A stretch of 64,000 nucleotides of DNA from positions 46,346,001 through 46,410,000 of the forward strand of contig CM069873.1 of assembly GCA_036172665.1 (NCBI GenBank). The letters run 5' to 3'. Of the stretch, positions 26,351 through 36,778 are shown piece after piece. The position numbers were made by a program, and so were the translations under genes. Source of the DNA: Prosopocoilus inquinatus (Eukaryota > Arthropoda > Insecta > Coleoptera > Lucanidae). Within the stretch, counting starts at the first letter, position 1. Every line of letters begins with the position of its first letter. The notes below the pieces were generated by a model that made no database searches, was not told the origin of the DNA, and worked only from the letters and a program-made list of their open reading frames with translations.

Positions 26351-28035
26351 ATTAGCGTTGTTCCTGTGATGTATCTAATCGATCCTTACTTAGCTACTAT
26401 GTTATTTGACGTTTCGATGGACTCCAATAATTCTGATGTGAGATACAAAGTTTTCGGACGCAGCAGATGCTGGAAATAGTTTTAAACGAAACAACACGCA
26501 TTAGCGTTGTTCCTGTGATGTATCTAATCGATCCTTACTCATCTATCATTTTATTTGACGTTTGGATGGAATCCAGTAACTCTGATGTGAGATATAATGT
26601 TTTCGGACGCAGCAGAAGCTGGAAATAGTTTTGAACGAAACAAAACGTATTAGCGTTGTTCCTGTGATGTATCTAATCGATCCTTACTTAGCTACTATGT
26701 TATTTGACGTTTCGATGGACTCCAATAATTCTGATGTGAGATACAAAGTTTTCGGACGCAGCAGATGCTGGAAATAGTTTTAAACGAAACAACACGCATT
26801 AGCGTTGTTCCTGTGATGTATCTAATCGATCCTTACGCATCTATCATTTTATTTGACGTTTGGATGGACTCCAGTAACTCTGATGTGAGATACAAAGTTT
26901 ACGGACGCAGCAGAAGCTGGAAATAGTTTTAAACGAAACAACACGCATTACCGTTGTTCCTGTGATGTATCTAATCGATCCTTACTCATCCATCATGTTA
27001 TTTGGCGTTTCGATGGACTCCAGTAACTCTGATGTGACATACAAAGTTCTCGGACGCAGCTGAAGCCAGAAATAATTTTAAAGGAAACAAAACGCATTAG
27101 CGTTGTTCCTGTGATGTATTTAATCGATCCTTACTCATCTATCATGTTATTTGACGTTTGAATGGACTCCAGTAACTCTGATGTGAGATACAAAGTTCTC
27201 GGACGCAGCAGAAGCTGGAAATAGTTTTGAACGAAACAACACGTATTAGCGTTGTTCCTGTGATGTATCTAATCGATCCTTACTTATCTACTATGTTATT
27301 TGACGTTTCGATGGACTCCAGTAACTCTGATGTGAGATACGAAATTTTCGAACGCAGCAGAATCTGGAAATAGTTTTAAATGAAACAACACGCATTAGCG
27401 TTGTTCCTGTGATGTATCTAATCGATCCTTACTCATCTATCATGTTATTTGGCGTTTCGATGGACTCCAGTAACACTGATGTGAGATACAAAGTTTTCGG
27501 ACGCAGCAGAAGCTGGAAATAGTTTTGAACGAAACAACAAGTATTAGTGTTGTTCCTGTGATGTATCTAATCGATCCTTACTTAGCTACTATGTTATTTG
27601 ACGTTTCGATGGACTCCAATAACTCTGATGTGAGATACAAAGTTTTCGGACGCAGCAGAAGCTGGAAATAGTTTTGAACGAAACAACACGTATTAGCGTT
27701 GTTCCTGTGATGTATCTAATCGATCCTTACTTAGCTACTATGTTATTTGAAGTTTCGATGGACTCCAGTAACTCTAATGTGAGATACGAAATTTTCGGAC
27801 GCAGCAGAAGCTGGAAATAGTTTTAAACGAAACAACACCTATTAACGTTGTTCCTGTGATGTATCTAATCGATCCTTATTCATCTATCATGTTATTTGAC
27901 GTTTCGATGGACTCTAGTAACTCTGATGAGAGATACGAAGTTTTTGGACGCAGCAGGAGCTGGAAATAGTTTTAAACGAAACAACACGTATTAGCGTTGT
28001 TCCTGTGATGTATCTAATCGATCCTTACTTAGCTA
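26351..28035 (+). repeat. 2,086-bp-spaced duplication, copy 2
   Basis: Partner of 24,265-25,949. The match ends inside the hybrid monomer that begins block B1: copy 1 reads TTAGCTAATATG and this copy TTAGCTACTATG. It is repeated again inside the 6,396-bp and 20,540-bp duplications (about 32,747-34,431 and 46,891-48,575). Confidence 0.9.
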
Positions 28036-28158
28036 CTATGTTATTTGACGTTTCGATGGACACAAGTAACTCTGATGTGAGATACGAAGTTCTCGGACGC
28101 AGCAGAAGCTGGAAATAGTTTTGAACGAAACAACACGTGCTAGCGTTGTTCCTATGAT
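28010..28158 (+). repeat. A-to-B hybrid monomer, copy 1
   Basis: The left part is family A (CTAATCGATCCTTACTTAGCTAC) and the right part family B (CGAAGTTCTCGG, TTTTGAACG, CACGTGCTAGCG). The switch lies between about 28,038 and 28,063. A private marker GGACACAAGTAAC sits at the join (28,059), where neighbouring B monomers read GGACTCAAGTAAC. The 149-bp register is kept, as expected for homologous exchange between diverged monomers. Confidence 0.92.
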
Positions 28159-28872
28159 GTATCTAACCGATCTCTACTATCTATTATGTTATTTGACGTT
28201 TCGATGGACTCAAGTAACTCTGATGTGAGATACGAAGTTCTCGGACGCAGCAGAAGCTGGAAATAGTTTTGAACGAAACAACACGTGCTAGCGTTGTTCC
28301 TGTGATGTATCTAACCGCTCTTTAATATCTTTCATGTTATTTGGCGTTTCGATGGACTCCAGTAACTCTGATGTGAGATACGAAGTTGTCGGACGCAGCG
28401 TGTAAGCTGGAAATAGTTTTGAACGAAACAACACATGCTAGCGTTGTTCCTGTGATGTATCTAACCGATCTCTACCATCTTTCATGTTATTTGGCGTTTC
28501 GATGGACTCAAGTAACTCTGATGTGACATACGAAGTTCTCGGACGCAGCAGAAGCTGGAAATAGTTTTGAACGACTCAACACGTGCTAGCGTTGTTCCTG
28601 TGATGTATCTAACCGCTCTTTAATATCTTTCATGTTATTTGGCGTTTCGATGGACTCCAGTAACTCTGATGTGAGATACGAAGTTGTCGGACGCAGCGTA
28701 AAAGCTGGAAATAGTTTTGAACGAAACAACACATGCTAGCGTTGTTCCTGTGATGTATCTAACCGATCTCTACTATCTTTCATGTTTTTTGGCGTTTCGA
28801 TGGACTCCAGTAACTTTGATGTGAGATACGAAGTTCTCGGACGCAGCGTAAGCTGGAAATAGTTTTGAACGA

Positions 28873-28894
28873 AACAACACGTGCTAGCGTTGTT
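28873..28894. other. 22-bp dyad with CACGTG and GCTAGC core (family B)
   Basis: AACAAC and GTTGTT arms as in family A, but the core reads ACGTGCTAGC. This creates two overlapping perfect palindromes, CACGTG (an E-box-type hexamer) and GCTAGC. Many B monomers have CACATG instead of CACGTG, but nearly all keep GCTAGC. Protein binding is not shown. Confidence 0.65.
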
Positions 28895-28902
28895 CCTGTG
28901 AT

Positions 28903-29050
28903 GTATCTAACCGATCTCTACTATCTATCATGTTATTTGACGTTTCGATGGACTCCAGTAAATCTGATGTGAGATACGAAGTTCTCGGACGCAGCAGAAG
29001 CTGGAAATAGTTTTGAACGAAACAACACGTGCTAGCGTTGTCCCTGTGAT
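28903..29050 (+). repeat. Representative family B monomer (148 bp)
   Basis: Begins GTATCTAACCGATCTCTACT. Relative to family A it lacks one base in the CTTACTCATC region and lacks the ATCGAT palindrome (ACCGAT instead), and it gains GCTAGC in the dyad core. The next anchor is at 29,051, giving 148 bp. Confidence 0.93.
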
Positions 29051-30234
29051 GTATGTAACCGATCTTTACTATCTTTCATGTTATTTGACGTTTCGATGGA
29101 CTCCAGTAACTCTGATGTGAGATACGAAGTTCTCGGACGCAGCGTAAGCTGGAAATAGTTTTGAACGAAACAAAACGTGCTAGCGTTGTCCCTGTGATGT
29201 ATCTAACCGATCTCTACTATCTTTCATCTAATTTGACGATTCGATGGACTCCAGTAACTGTGATGTGAGATACGAAGTTCTCGGGCGCAGCGTAAGCTGG
29301 AAATAGTTTTGAACGAAACAAGACGTGCTAGCGTTGTTCCTGTGATGTATCTAAACGATCTCTACTATCTATCATGTTACTTGACGTTTCGATGGACTCC
29401 AGTAACTCTGATGTGAGATACGAAGTTCTCGGACGTAGCAGAAGCTGGAAATAGTTTTGAAAAAAACAACACGTGCTAGCGTTGTCCCTGTGATGTATCT
29501 AACCGATCTCTACTATCTTTCATGTTATTTGGCGTCTCGATGGACTCCAGTAACTCTGATGTGAGATACGAAGTTCTCGGACGCAGCGTAAGCTGGAAAT
29601 AGTTTTAAACGAAACAACACGTGCTAGCGTTGTTCCTGTGACGTATCTAACCGATCTCTACTATCTTTCATGTTTTTTGGCGTTTCGATGGACTCCAGTA
29701 ACTTTGATGTGAGATACGAAGCTCTCGGACGCAGGGTAAGCTGGAAATAATTTTGAACGAAACAACACATGCTAGCGTTGTTCGTGTGATGTATCTAACC
29801 GATCTCTACCATCTTTCATATTATTTGGCGTTTCGATGGACTCCAGTAACTCTGATGCGAGATACGAAGTTCTCGGACGCATCGTAAGCTGGAAATAGTT
29901 TTAAACAAAACAACACGTGCTAGCGTTGTCCCTGTGATGTATCTAACCGATCTCTACTATCTTTCATGTTATTTGGCGTCTCGATGGACTCCAGTAACTC
30001 TGATGTGAGATACGAAGTTCTCGGACGCAGCGTAAGCTGGAAATAGTTTTAAACGAAACAACACGTGCTAGCGTTGTTCCTGTGACGTATCTAACCGATC
30101 TCTACTATCTTTCATGTTTTTTGGCGTTTCGATGGACTCCAGTAACTTTGATGTGAGATACGAAGTTCTCGGACGCAGCGTAAGCTGGAAATAGTTTTGA
30201 ACGAAACAACACATGCTAGCGTTGTTCCTGTGAT

Positions 30235-30382
30235 GTATCTAACCGATCTCTACCATCTTTCATGTTATTTGGCGTTTCGATGGACTCCAGTAACTTTGAT
30301 GTGAGATACGAAGTTCTCGGACGCAGCTGAAGCTGGAAATAGTTTTAAATGAAACAACACGTATTAGCGTTGTTCCTGTGAT
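30235..30382 (+). repeat. B-to-A hybrid monomer, copy 1
   Basis: Starts as family B (CTAACCGATCTCTACCATC) and ends as family A (CAGCTGAAGCTGG, TTTTAAATG, CACGTATTAGCG). The switch lies between about 30,261 and 30,326, a stretch that both families can share. The matching position in the third copy (50,775 onward) continues as family B, so the return to A is specific to this lineage. Confidence 0.9.
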
Positions 30383-33300
30383 GTATCTAATCGATCCTTA
30401 CTCATCTATCATGTTATTTGACGTTTCGATGGACTCCAGTAACTCTAATGTGAGATACGAAATTTTCGGACGCAGCAGAAGCTGGAAATAGTTTTAAACG
30501 AAACAACACGCATCAGCGTTGTTCCTGTGATGTATCTAATCGATCCTTACTCATCTATCATGTTATTTGGCGTTTCGATGGACTCCAGTAACTTTGATGT
30601 GAGATACGAAGTTCTCGGACGCAGCTGAAGCTGGAAATAGTTTTAAATGAAACAACACGTATTAGCGTTGTTCCTGTGATGTATCTAATCGATCCTTACT
30701 CATCTATCATGTTATTTGACGTTTCGATGGACTCCAGTAACTCTAATTTGAAATACGAAATTTTCGGACGCAGCAGAAGCTGGAAATAGTTTTAAATGAA
30801 ACAACACGCATTAGCGTTGTTCCTGTGATGTATCTAATCGATCCTTACTCATCTATCATGTTATTTGGCGTTTCGATGGACTCCAGTAACTTTGTTGTGA
30901 GATACGAAGTTCTCGGACGCAGCTAAAGCTGGAAATAGTTTTAAATGAAACAACACGTATTTGCGTTGTTCCTGTGATGTATCTAATCGATCCTTACTTA
31001 TCTACTATGTTATTTGACGTTTCGATGGACTCCAGTAACTCTGATGTGAGATACGAAATTTTCGGACGCAGCAGAAGCTGGAAATAGTTTTAAACGAAAC
31101 AACACGTATTAGCGTTGTTCCTGTGATGTATCTAATCGATCCTTACTCATCTATCATGTTATTTGACGTTTCGATGGACTCCAGTAACTCTAATGTGAGA
31201 TACGAAATTTTCGGACGCAGCAGAAGCTGGAAATAGTTTTAAACGAAACAATACGCATTAGCGTTGTTCCTGTGATGTATCTAATCGATCCTTACTCATC
31301 TATCATGTTATTTGACGTTTCGATGGACTCCAGTAACTCTAATGTGAGATACGAAATTTTCGGACGCAGCAGAAGCTGGAAATAGTTTTAAACGAAACAA
31401 CACGCATTAGCGTTGTTCCTGTGATGTATCTAATCGATCCTTACTCATCTATCATGTTATTTGGCGTTTCGATGGACTCCAGTATCTTTGTTGTGAGATA
31501 CGAAGTTCTCGGACGCAGCAGAAGCTGGAAATAGTTTTAAACGAAACAACACGCATTAGCGTTGTTCCTATGATGTATCTAATCGATCCTTACTCATCTA
31601 TCATGTTATTTGACGTTTCGATGGACTCCAGTAACTCTGATGTGAGATACGAAGTTTTTGGGCGCAGCAGGAGCTGGAAATAGTTTTAAACGAAGCAACA
31701 CGTATTAGCGTTGTTCCTGTGATGTATCTAATCGATCCTTACTCATCTATCATGTTATTTGACGTTTCGATGGACTCCAGTAACTTTGATGTGAGATACG
31801 AAGTTCTCGGACGCAGCTGAAGCTGGAAATAGTTTTAAATGAAACAACACGCATTAGCGTTGTTCCTGTGATGTATTTAATCGATCCTTACTCATCTATC
31901 ATGTTATTTGACGTTTGAATGGACTCCAGTAACTCTGATGTGAGATACAAAGTTTTCGGACGCAGCAGAAGCTGGAAATAGTTTTGAACGAAACAACACG
32001 TATTAGCGTTGTTCCTGTGATGTATCTAATCGATCCTTACTTAGCTACTATGTTATTTGAAGTTTCGATGGACTCCAGTAACTCTAATGTGAGATACGAA
32101 ATTTTCGGACGCAGCAGAAGCTGGAAATAGTTTTAAACGAAACAACACCTATTAACGTTGTTCCTGTGATGTATCTAATCGATCCTTATTCATCTATCAT
32201 GTTATTTGACGTTTCGATGGACTCTAGTAACTCTGATGAGAGATACGAAGTTTTTGGACGCAGCAGGAGCTGGAAATAGTTTTAAACGAAACAACACGTA
32301 TTAGCGTTGTTCCTGTGATGTATCTAATCGATCCTTACTTAGCTAATATGTTATTTGACGTTTCGATGGACTCCAGTAACTCTAATGTGAGATACGAAAT
32401 TTTCGGGCGCAGCAGAAGCTGGAAATAGTTTTAAACGAAACAACACGCATTAGCGTTGTTCCTGTGATGTATCTAATCGATCCTTACTCATCTATCATGT
32501 TATTTGACGTTTCGATGGACTCTAGTAACTCTGGTGTGAGATACGAAGTTTTTGGACGCAGCAGGAGCTGGAAATAGTTTTAAACGAAACAACACGTATT
32601 AACGTTGTTCGTGTGATGTATCTAATCGATCCTTATTTATCTATCATGTTATTTGACGTTTCGATGGACTCCAGTAACTCTGATGTGAGATACAAAGTTC
32701 TCGGACGCAGCTGAAGCTAGAAATAGTTTTAAACGAAACAACACGCATTAGCGTTGTTCCTGTGATGTATCTAATCGATCCTTACTTAGCTACTATGTTA
32801 TTTGACGTTTCGATGGACTCCAATAATTCTGATGTGAGATACAAAGTTTTCGGACGCAGCAGATGCTGGAAATAGTTTTAAACGAAACAACACGCATTAG
32901 CGTTGTTCCTGTGATGTATCTAATCGATCCTTACTCATCTATCATTTTATTTGACGTTTGGATGGAATCCAGTAACTCTGATGTGAGATATAATGTTTTC
33001 GGACGCAGCAGAAGCTGGAAATAGTTTTGAACGAAACAAAACGTATTAGCGTTGTTCCTGTGATGTATCTAATCGATCCTTACTTAGCTACTATGTTATT
33101 TGACGTTTCGATGGACTCCAATAATTCTGATGTGAGATACAAAGTTTTCGGACGCAGCAGATGCTGGAAATAGTTTTAAACGAAACAACACGCATTAGCG
33201 TTGTTCCTGTGATGTATCTAATCGATCCTTACGCATCTATCATTTTATTTGACGTTTGGATGGACTCCAGTAACTCTGATGTGAGATACAAAGTTTACGG

Positions 33301-34405
33301 ACGCAGCAGAAGCTGGAAATAGTTTTAAACGAAACAACACGCATTACCGTTGTTCCTGTGATGTATCTAATCGATCCTTACTCATCCATCATGTTATTTG
33401 GCGTTTCGATGGACTCCAGTAACTCTGATGTGACATACAAAGTTCTCGGACGCAGCTGAAGCCAGAAATAATTTTAAAGGAAACAAAACGCATTAGCGTT
33501 GTTCCTGTGATGTATTTAATCGATCCTTACTCATCTATCATGTTATTTGACGTTTGAATGGACTCCAGTAACTCTGATGTGAGATACAAAGTTCTCGGAC
33601 GCAGCAGAAGCTGGAAATAGTTTTGAACGAAACAACACGTATTAGCGTTGTTCCTGTGATGTATCTAATCGATCCTTACTTATCTACTATGTTATTTGAC
33701 GTTTCGATGGACTCCAGTAACTCTGATGTGAGATACGAAATTTTCGAACGCAGCAGAATCTGGAAATAGTTTTAAATGAAACAACACGCATTAGCGTTGT
33801 TCCTGTGATGTATCTAATCGATCCTTACTCATCTATCATGTTATTTGGCGTTTCGATGGACTCCAGTAACACTGATGTGAGATACAAAGTTTTCGGACGC
33901 AGCAGAAGCTGGAAATAGTTTTGAACGAAACAACAAGTATTAGTGTTGTTCCTGTGATGTATCTAATCGATCCTTACTTAGCTACTATGTTATTTGACGT
34001 TTCGATGGACTCCAATAACTCTGATGTGAGATACAAAGTTTTCGGACGCAGCAGAAGCTGGAAATAGTTTTGAACGAAACAACACGTATTAGCGTTGTTC
34101 CTGTGATGTATCTAATCGATCCTTACTTAGCTACTATGTTATTTGAAGTTTCGATGGACTCCAGTAACTCTAATGTGAGATACGAAATTTTCGGACGCAG
34201 CAGAAGCTGGAAATAGTTTTAAACGAAACAACACCTATTAACGTTGTTCCTGTGATGTATCTAATCGATCCTTATTCATCTATCATGTTATTTGACGTTT
34301 CGATGGACTCTAGTAACTCTGATGAGAGATACGAAGTTTTTGGACGCAGCAGGAGCTGGAAATAGTTTTAAACGAAACAACACGTATTAGCGTTGTTCCT
34401 GTGAT
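30383..34405 (+). repeat. Block A2: family A, 27 monomers
   Basis: Length 4,023 is exactly 27 x 149. The first part (to about 31,930) consists of variants with AACTTTGATG, AGCTGAAGC and TTTTAAATG. The rest (31,930-34,405) is the second copy of 25,534-28,009. The join is the tandem-duplication point of the 6,396-bp unit. Confidence 0.95.
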
Positions 34406-34554
34406 GTATCTAATCGATCCTTACTTAGCTACTATGTTATTTGACGTTTCGATGGACACAAGTAACTCTGATGTGAGATACGAAGTTCTCGGACGCAGCA
34501 GAAGCTGGAAATAGTTTTGAACGAAACAACACGTGCTAGCGTTGTTCCTATGAT
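34406..34554 (+). repeat. A-to-B hybrid monomer, copy 2
   Basis: Same hybrid as 28,010-28,158, including the private GGACACAAGTAAC marker at 34,455, displaced by 6,396 bp. Confidence 0.92.
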
Positions 34555-36630
34555 GTATCTAACCGATCTCTACTATCTATTATGTTATTTGACGTTTCGA
34601 TGGACTCAAGTAACTCTGATGTGAGATACGAAGTTCTCGGACGCAGCAGAAGCTGGAAATAGTTTTGAACGAAACAACACGTGCTAGCGTTGTTCCTGTG
34701 ATGTATCTAACCGCTCTTTAATATCTTTCATGTTATTTGGCGTTTCGATGGACTCCAGTAACTCTGATGTGAGATACGAAGTTGTCGGACGCAGCGTGTA
34801 AGCTGGAAATAGTTTTGAACGAAACAACACATGCTAGCGTTGTTCCTGTGATGTATCTAACCGATCTCTACCATCTTTCATGTTATTTGGCGTTTCGATG
34901 GACTCAAGTAACTCTGATGTGACATACGAAGTTCTCGGACGCAGCAGAAGCTGGAAATAGTTTTGAACGACTCAACACGTGCTAGCGTTGTTCCTGTGAT
35001 GTATCTAACCGCTCTTTAATATCTTTCATGTTATTTGGCGTTTCGATGGACTCCAGTAACTCTGATGTGAGATACGAAGTTGTCGGACGCAGCGTAAAAG
35101 CTGGAAATAGTTTTGAACGAAACAACACATGCTAGCGTTGTTCCTGTGATGTATCTAACCGATCTCTACTATCTTTCATGTTTTTTGGCGTTTCGATGGA
35201 CTCCAGTAACTTTGATGTGAGATACGAAGTTCTCGGACGCAGCGTAAGCTGGAAATAGTTTTGAACGAAACAACACGTGCTAGCGTTGTTCCTGTGATGT
35301 ATCTAACCGATCTCTACTATCTATCATGTTATTTGACGTTTCGATGGACTCCAGTAAATCTGATGTGAGATACGAAGTTCTCGGACGCAGCAGAAGCTGG
35401 AAATAGTTTTGAACGAAACAACACGTGCTAGCGTTGTCCCTGTGATGTATGTAACCGATCTTTACTATCTTTCATGTTATTTGACGTTTCGATGGACTCC
35501 AGTAACTCTGATGTGAGATACGAAGTTCTCGGACGCAGCGTAAGCTGGAAATAGTTTTGAACGAAACAAAACGTGCTAGCGTTGTCCCTGTGATGTATCT
35601 AACCGATCTCTACTATCTTTCATCTAATTTGACGATTCGATGGACTCCAGTAACTGTGATGTGAGATACGAAGTTCTCGGGCGCAGCGTAAGCTGGAAAT
35701 AGTTTTGAACGAAACAAGACGTGCTAGCGTTGTTCCTGTGATGTATCTAAACGATCTCTACTATCTATCATGTTACTTGACGTTTCGATGGACTCCAGTA
35801 ACTCTGATGTGAGATACGAAGTTCTCGGACGTAGCAGAAGCTGGAAATAGTTTTGAAAAAAACAACACGTGCTAGCGTTGTCCCTGTGATGTATCTAACC
35901 GATCTCTACTATCTTTCATGTTATTTGGCGTCTCGATGGACTCCAGTAACTCTGATGTGAGATACGAAGTTCTCGGACGCAGCGTAAGCTGGAAATAGTT
36001 TTAAACGAAACAACACGTGCTAGCGTTGTTCCTGTGACGTATCTAACCGATCTCTACTATCTTTCATGTTTTTTGGCGTTTCGATGGACTCCAGTAACTT
36101 TGATGTGAGATACGAAGCTCTCGGACGCAGGGTAAGCTGGAAATAATTTTGAACGAAACAACACATGCTAGCGTTGTTCGTGTGATGTATCTAACCGATC
36201 TCTACCATCTTTCATATTATTTGGCGTTTCGATGGACTCCAGTAACTCTGATGCGAGATACGAAGTTCTCGGACGCATCGTAAGCTGGAAATAGTTTTAA
36301 ACAAAACAACACGTGCTAGCGTTGTCCCTGTGATGTATCTAACCGATCTCTACTATCTTTCATGTTATTTGGCGTCTCGATGGACTCCAGTAACTCTGAT
36401 GTGAGATACGAAGTTCTCGGACGCAGCGTAAGCTGGAAATAGTTTTAAACGAAACAACACGTGCTAGCGTTGTTCCTGTGACGTATCTAACCGATCTCTA
36501 CTATCTTTCATGTTTTTTGGCGTTTCGATGGACTCCAGTAACTTTGATGTGAGATACGAAGTTCTCGGACGCAGCGTAAGCTGGAAATAGTTTTGAACGA
36601 AACAACACATGCTAGCGTTGTTCCTGTGAT
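34555..36630 (+). repeat. Block B2: family B, 14 monomers
   Basis: Copy of B1 at offset 6,396 bp, with the same length (2,076) and the same two 2-bp expansions at 34,796 and 35,094. Confidence 0.95.
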
Positions 36631-36778
36631 GTATCTAACCGATCTCTACCATCTTTCATGTTATTTGGCGTTTCGATGGACTCCAGTAACTTTGATGTGA
36701 GATACGAAGTTCTCGGACGCAGCTGAAGCTGGAAATAGTTTTAAATGAAACAACACGTATTAGCGTTGTTCCTGTGAT
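36631..36778 (+). repeat. B-to-A hybrid monomer, copy 2
   Basis: Copy of 30,235-30,382 at offset 6,396 bp, with the same switch from CTAACCGATCTCTACC to CAGCTGAAGCTGG within one monomer. Confidence 0.9.

Larger units (their letters stand above)
1..28009 (+). repeat. Block A1: family A satellite, 188 monomers
   Basis: All monomers carry the family A signature CTAATCGATCCTTA and an ATTAGCG-type right end (CACGTATTA, CACGCATTA or CACGCACTA). 188 x 149 is 28,012. The observed length is 28,009, explained by four single-base deletions (near 1,120, 7,825, 15,308 and 17,061) and one insertion (near 7,080). Monomers fall into recurring sub-variants that differ at about six sites: TTACTCATC / TTACTTATC / TTACTTAGC; TTTCGATGG / TTTGGATGG / TTTGAATGG; TACAAAG / TACGAAAT / TACGAAG; TTTTCGG / TTCTCGG / TTTTTGG / TTTACGG; TTTTAAACG / TTTTGAACG / TTTTAAATG; CACGTATTA / CACGCATTA. 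The order of sub-variants recurs over kilobases, which shows the higher-order structure. Confidence 0.97.
28159..30234 (+). repeat. Block B1: family B satellite, 14 monomers
   Basis: Length 2,076 equals 14 x 148 plus two 2-bp expansions, GCGTGTAAGC at 28,400 and GCGTAAAAGC at 28,698. Family B differs from A by CTAACCGATCTCTAC (one base shorter), AGCGTAAGCTGG in many copies, and CACGTGCTAGCG or CACATGCTAGCG. Sub-variants include TTTCATCTAATTTGACG, TTTCATGTTTTTTGGCG and CCGCTCTTTAATATC. Its 28.6-29.35 kb portion recurs at about 54.0-54.78 kb in block B3. Confidence 0.95.
21266..30295 (+). repeat. 9,030-bp segment, copy 1 (partner at 41,806)
   Basis: Matches 41,806-50,835 at a constant offset of 20,540 bp. 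It spans part of the 2,831-bp copy 1, all of copy 2, both 2,086-bp copies, the A-to-B hybrid and block B1. Markers agree throughout: GTGAAATAT 21,372 / 41,912; TTTGAAGTT 23,728 / 44,268; GGACACAAG 28,059 / 48,599; GCGTGTAAGC 28,400 / 48,940. The match ends at 30,295, at the B-to-A switch. Confidence 0.94.
25534..31929 (+). repeat. 6,396-bp tandem higher-order unit, copy 1 (43 monomers)
   Basis: Contains 16-17 family A monomers, the A-to-B hybrid, 14 B monomers, the B-to-A hybrid and about 10 A monomers. The next 6,396 bp repeat it marker for marker: CACCTATTAACG 25,749 / 32,145; GGACACAAG 28,059 / 34,455; GCGTGTAAGC 28,400 / 34,796; CGCATCAGCG 30,509 / 36,905; AATACGCATT near 31,249 / 37,645. 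The length equals 149 + 2,076 + 148 + 4,023. Confidence 0.95.
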
